5,844 nt of DNA, taken from positions 1 to 5,844 of the forward strand of contig JACRBO010000716.1 in assembly GCA_016219235.1 (NCBI GenBank). Reading direction: 5' to 3'. Positions within the stretch are counted from its first letter, which is position 1; every line of letters starts with the position of its first letter. A model generated the notes under the pieces. It was not told where the DNA came from and did not search any database. It saw only the letters and a program-made list of their open reading frames with translations. Positions 5,729-5,844 of this stretch are shown piece after piece. Source of the stretch: Chloroflexota bacterium. Lineage in GTDB: Bacteria; Chloroflexota; Anaerolineae; Fen-1058. A program made the translations under genes and the position numbers.

Positions 5729-5844
5729 CTAACGCGCGCTATTCCGCGCCGGCACCCACGAATACTCTTGCCGCATAATCTTGGCCGGCAGATCGAGCTG
5801 CAAATCCATGCGGCGCATCGCCGCTTCCAGCACACTGTAGACCA
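5729..5844 (-). CDS. C-terminal end of an unrecognised protein (5' part outside window)
   Basis: An open frame enters from the window edge (first full codon at 5842) and stops with TAG at 5731-5729, giving 37 residues. It reads VYSVLEAAMRRMD, then LQLDLPAKIMRQEYSW, then VPARNSAR. The amphipathic, hydrophobic/charged composition looks like a real protein end, unlike the other two minus-strand frames here. The ATP-grasp ATG follows after only 21 bases on the same strand, so it is likely the upstream member of the same operon. I do not recognise the family. A second ligase or an amidotransferase would be plausible in such an operon, but nothing seen here shows that. Confidence 0.65.
   Translation of the reverse strand, partial: VYSVLEAAMRRMDLQLDLPAKIMRQEYSWVPARNSAR

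Overview
This GC-rich window most likely comes from a member of the Chloroflexota. That is an inference, not a database match. It rests on two adjacent secreted proteins with unrelated domains that both end in a short C-terminal signature (YLPLVRK and LLPLIRR), a pattern I associate with secreted proteins of that phylum. The Gly/Asn-rich beta-helix protein with an anchor-Q-like segment and the OmpR-type regulator are compatible with this.

Layout. Positions 3-491 (+) hold the C-terminal end of a secreted protein with tandem PKD/Ig-like domains. After a 41-base gap comes a large gene, 533-3109 (+), for an 858-residue exported protein: signal peptide, about 17 Gly-rich parallel beta-helix rungs, an anchor-Q-type segment, a proprotein-convertase-type P domain and the C-terminal tag. 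The two genes are probably co-transcribed. A 139-base intergenic stretch then carries a good sigma-70-type promoter, followed by an OmpR-family response regulator (3249-3941, +) that ends in a textbook intrinsic terminator.

The tail-to-tail gap 3942-4143 also holds a 126-bp element with imperfect terminal inverted repeats, built on the motif CTCACGCAAAG and flanked by A6/T6 runs. From 4144 to the window end everything reads on the minus strand. In order of transcription there is the C-terminal end of an unrecognised protein (5842-5729), a D-Ala-D-Ala-ligase-like ATP-grasp enzyme (5707-4619) and a GNAT acetyltransferase (4626-4144) whose start overlaps the ligase stop by 8 bases. Such tight coupling suggests a small biosynthetic cassette that ligates a carboxylate to an amine and acylates the substrate or product; the substrate cannot be read from the sequence.

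The two halves look functionally separate: exported, probably surface-located proteins plus a regulator on the plus strand, and a cytoplasmic ligase/acyltransferase operon on the minus strand. No tRNA, rRNA, CRISPR array, transposase or phage gene was seen. The most interesting items are the shared C-terminal tag, the ATP-grasp/GNAT cassette and the inverted-repeat element.
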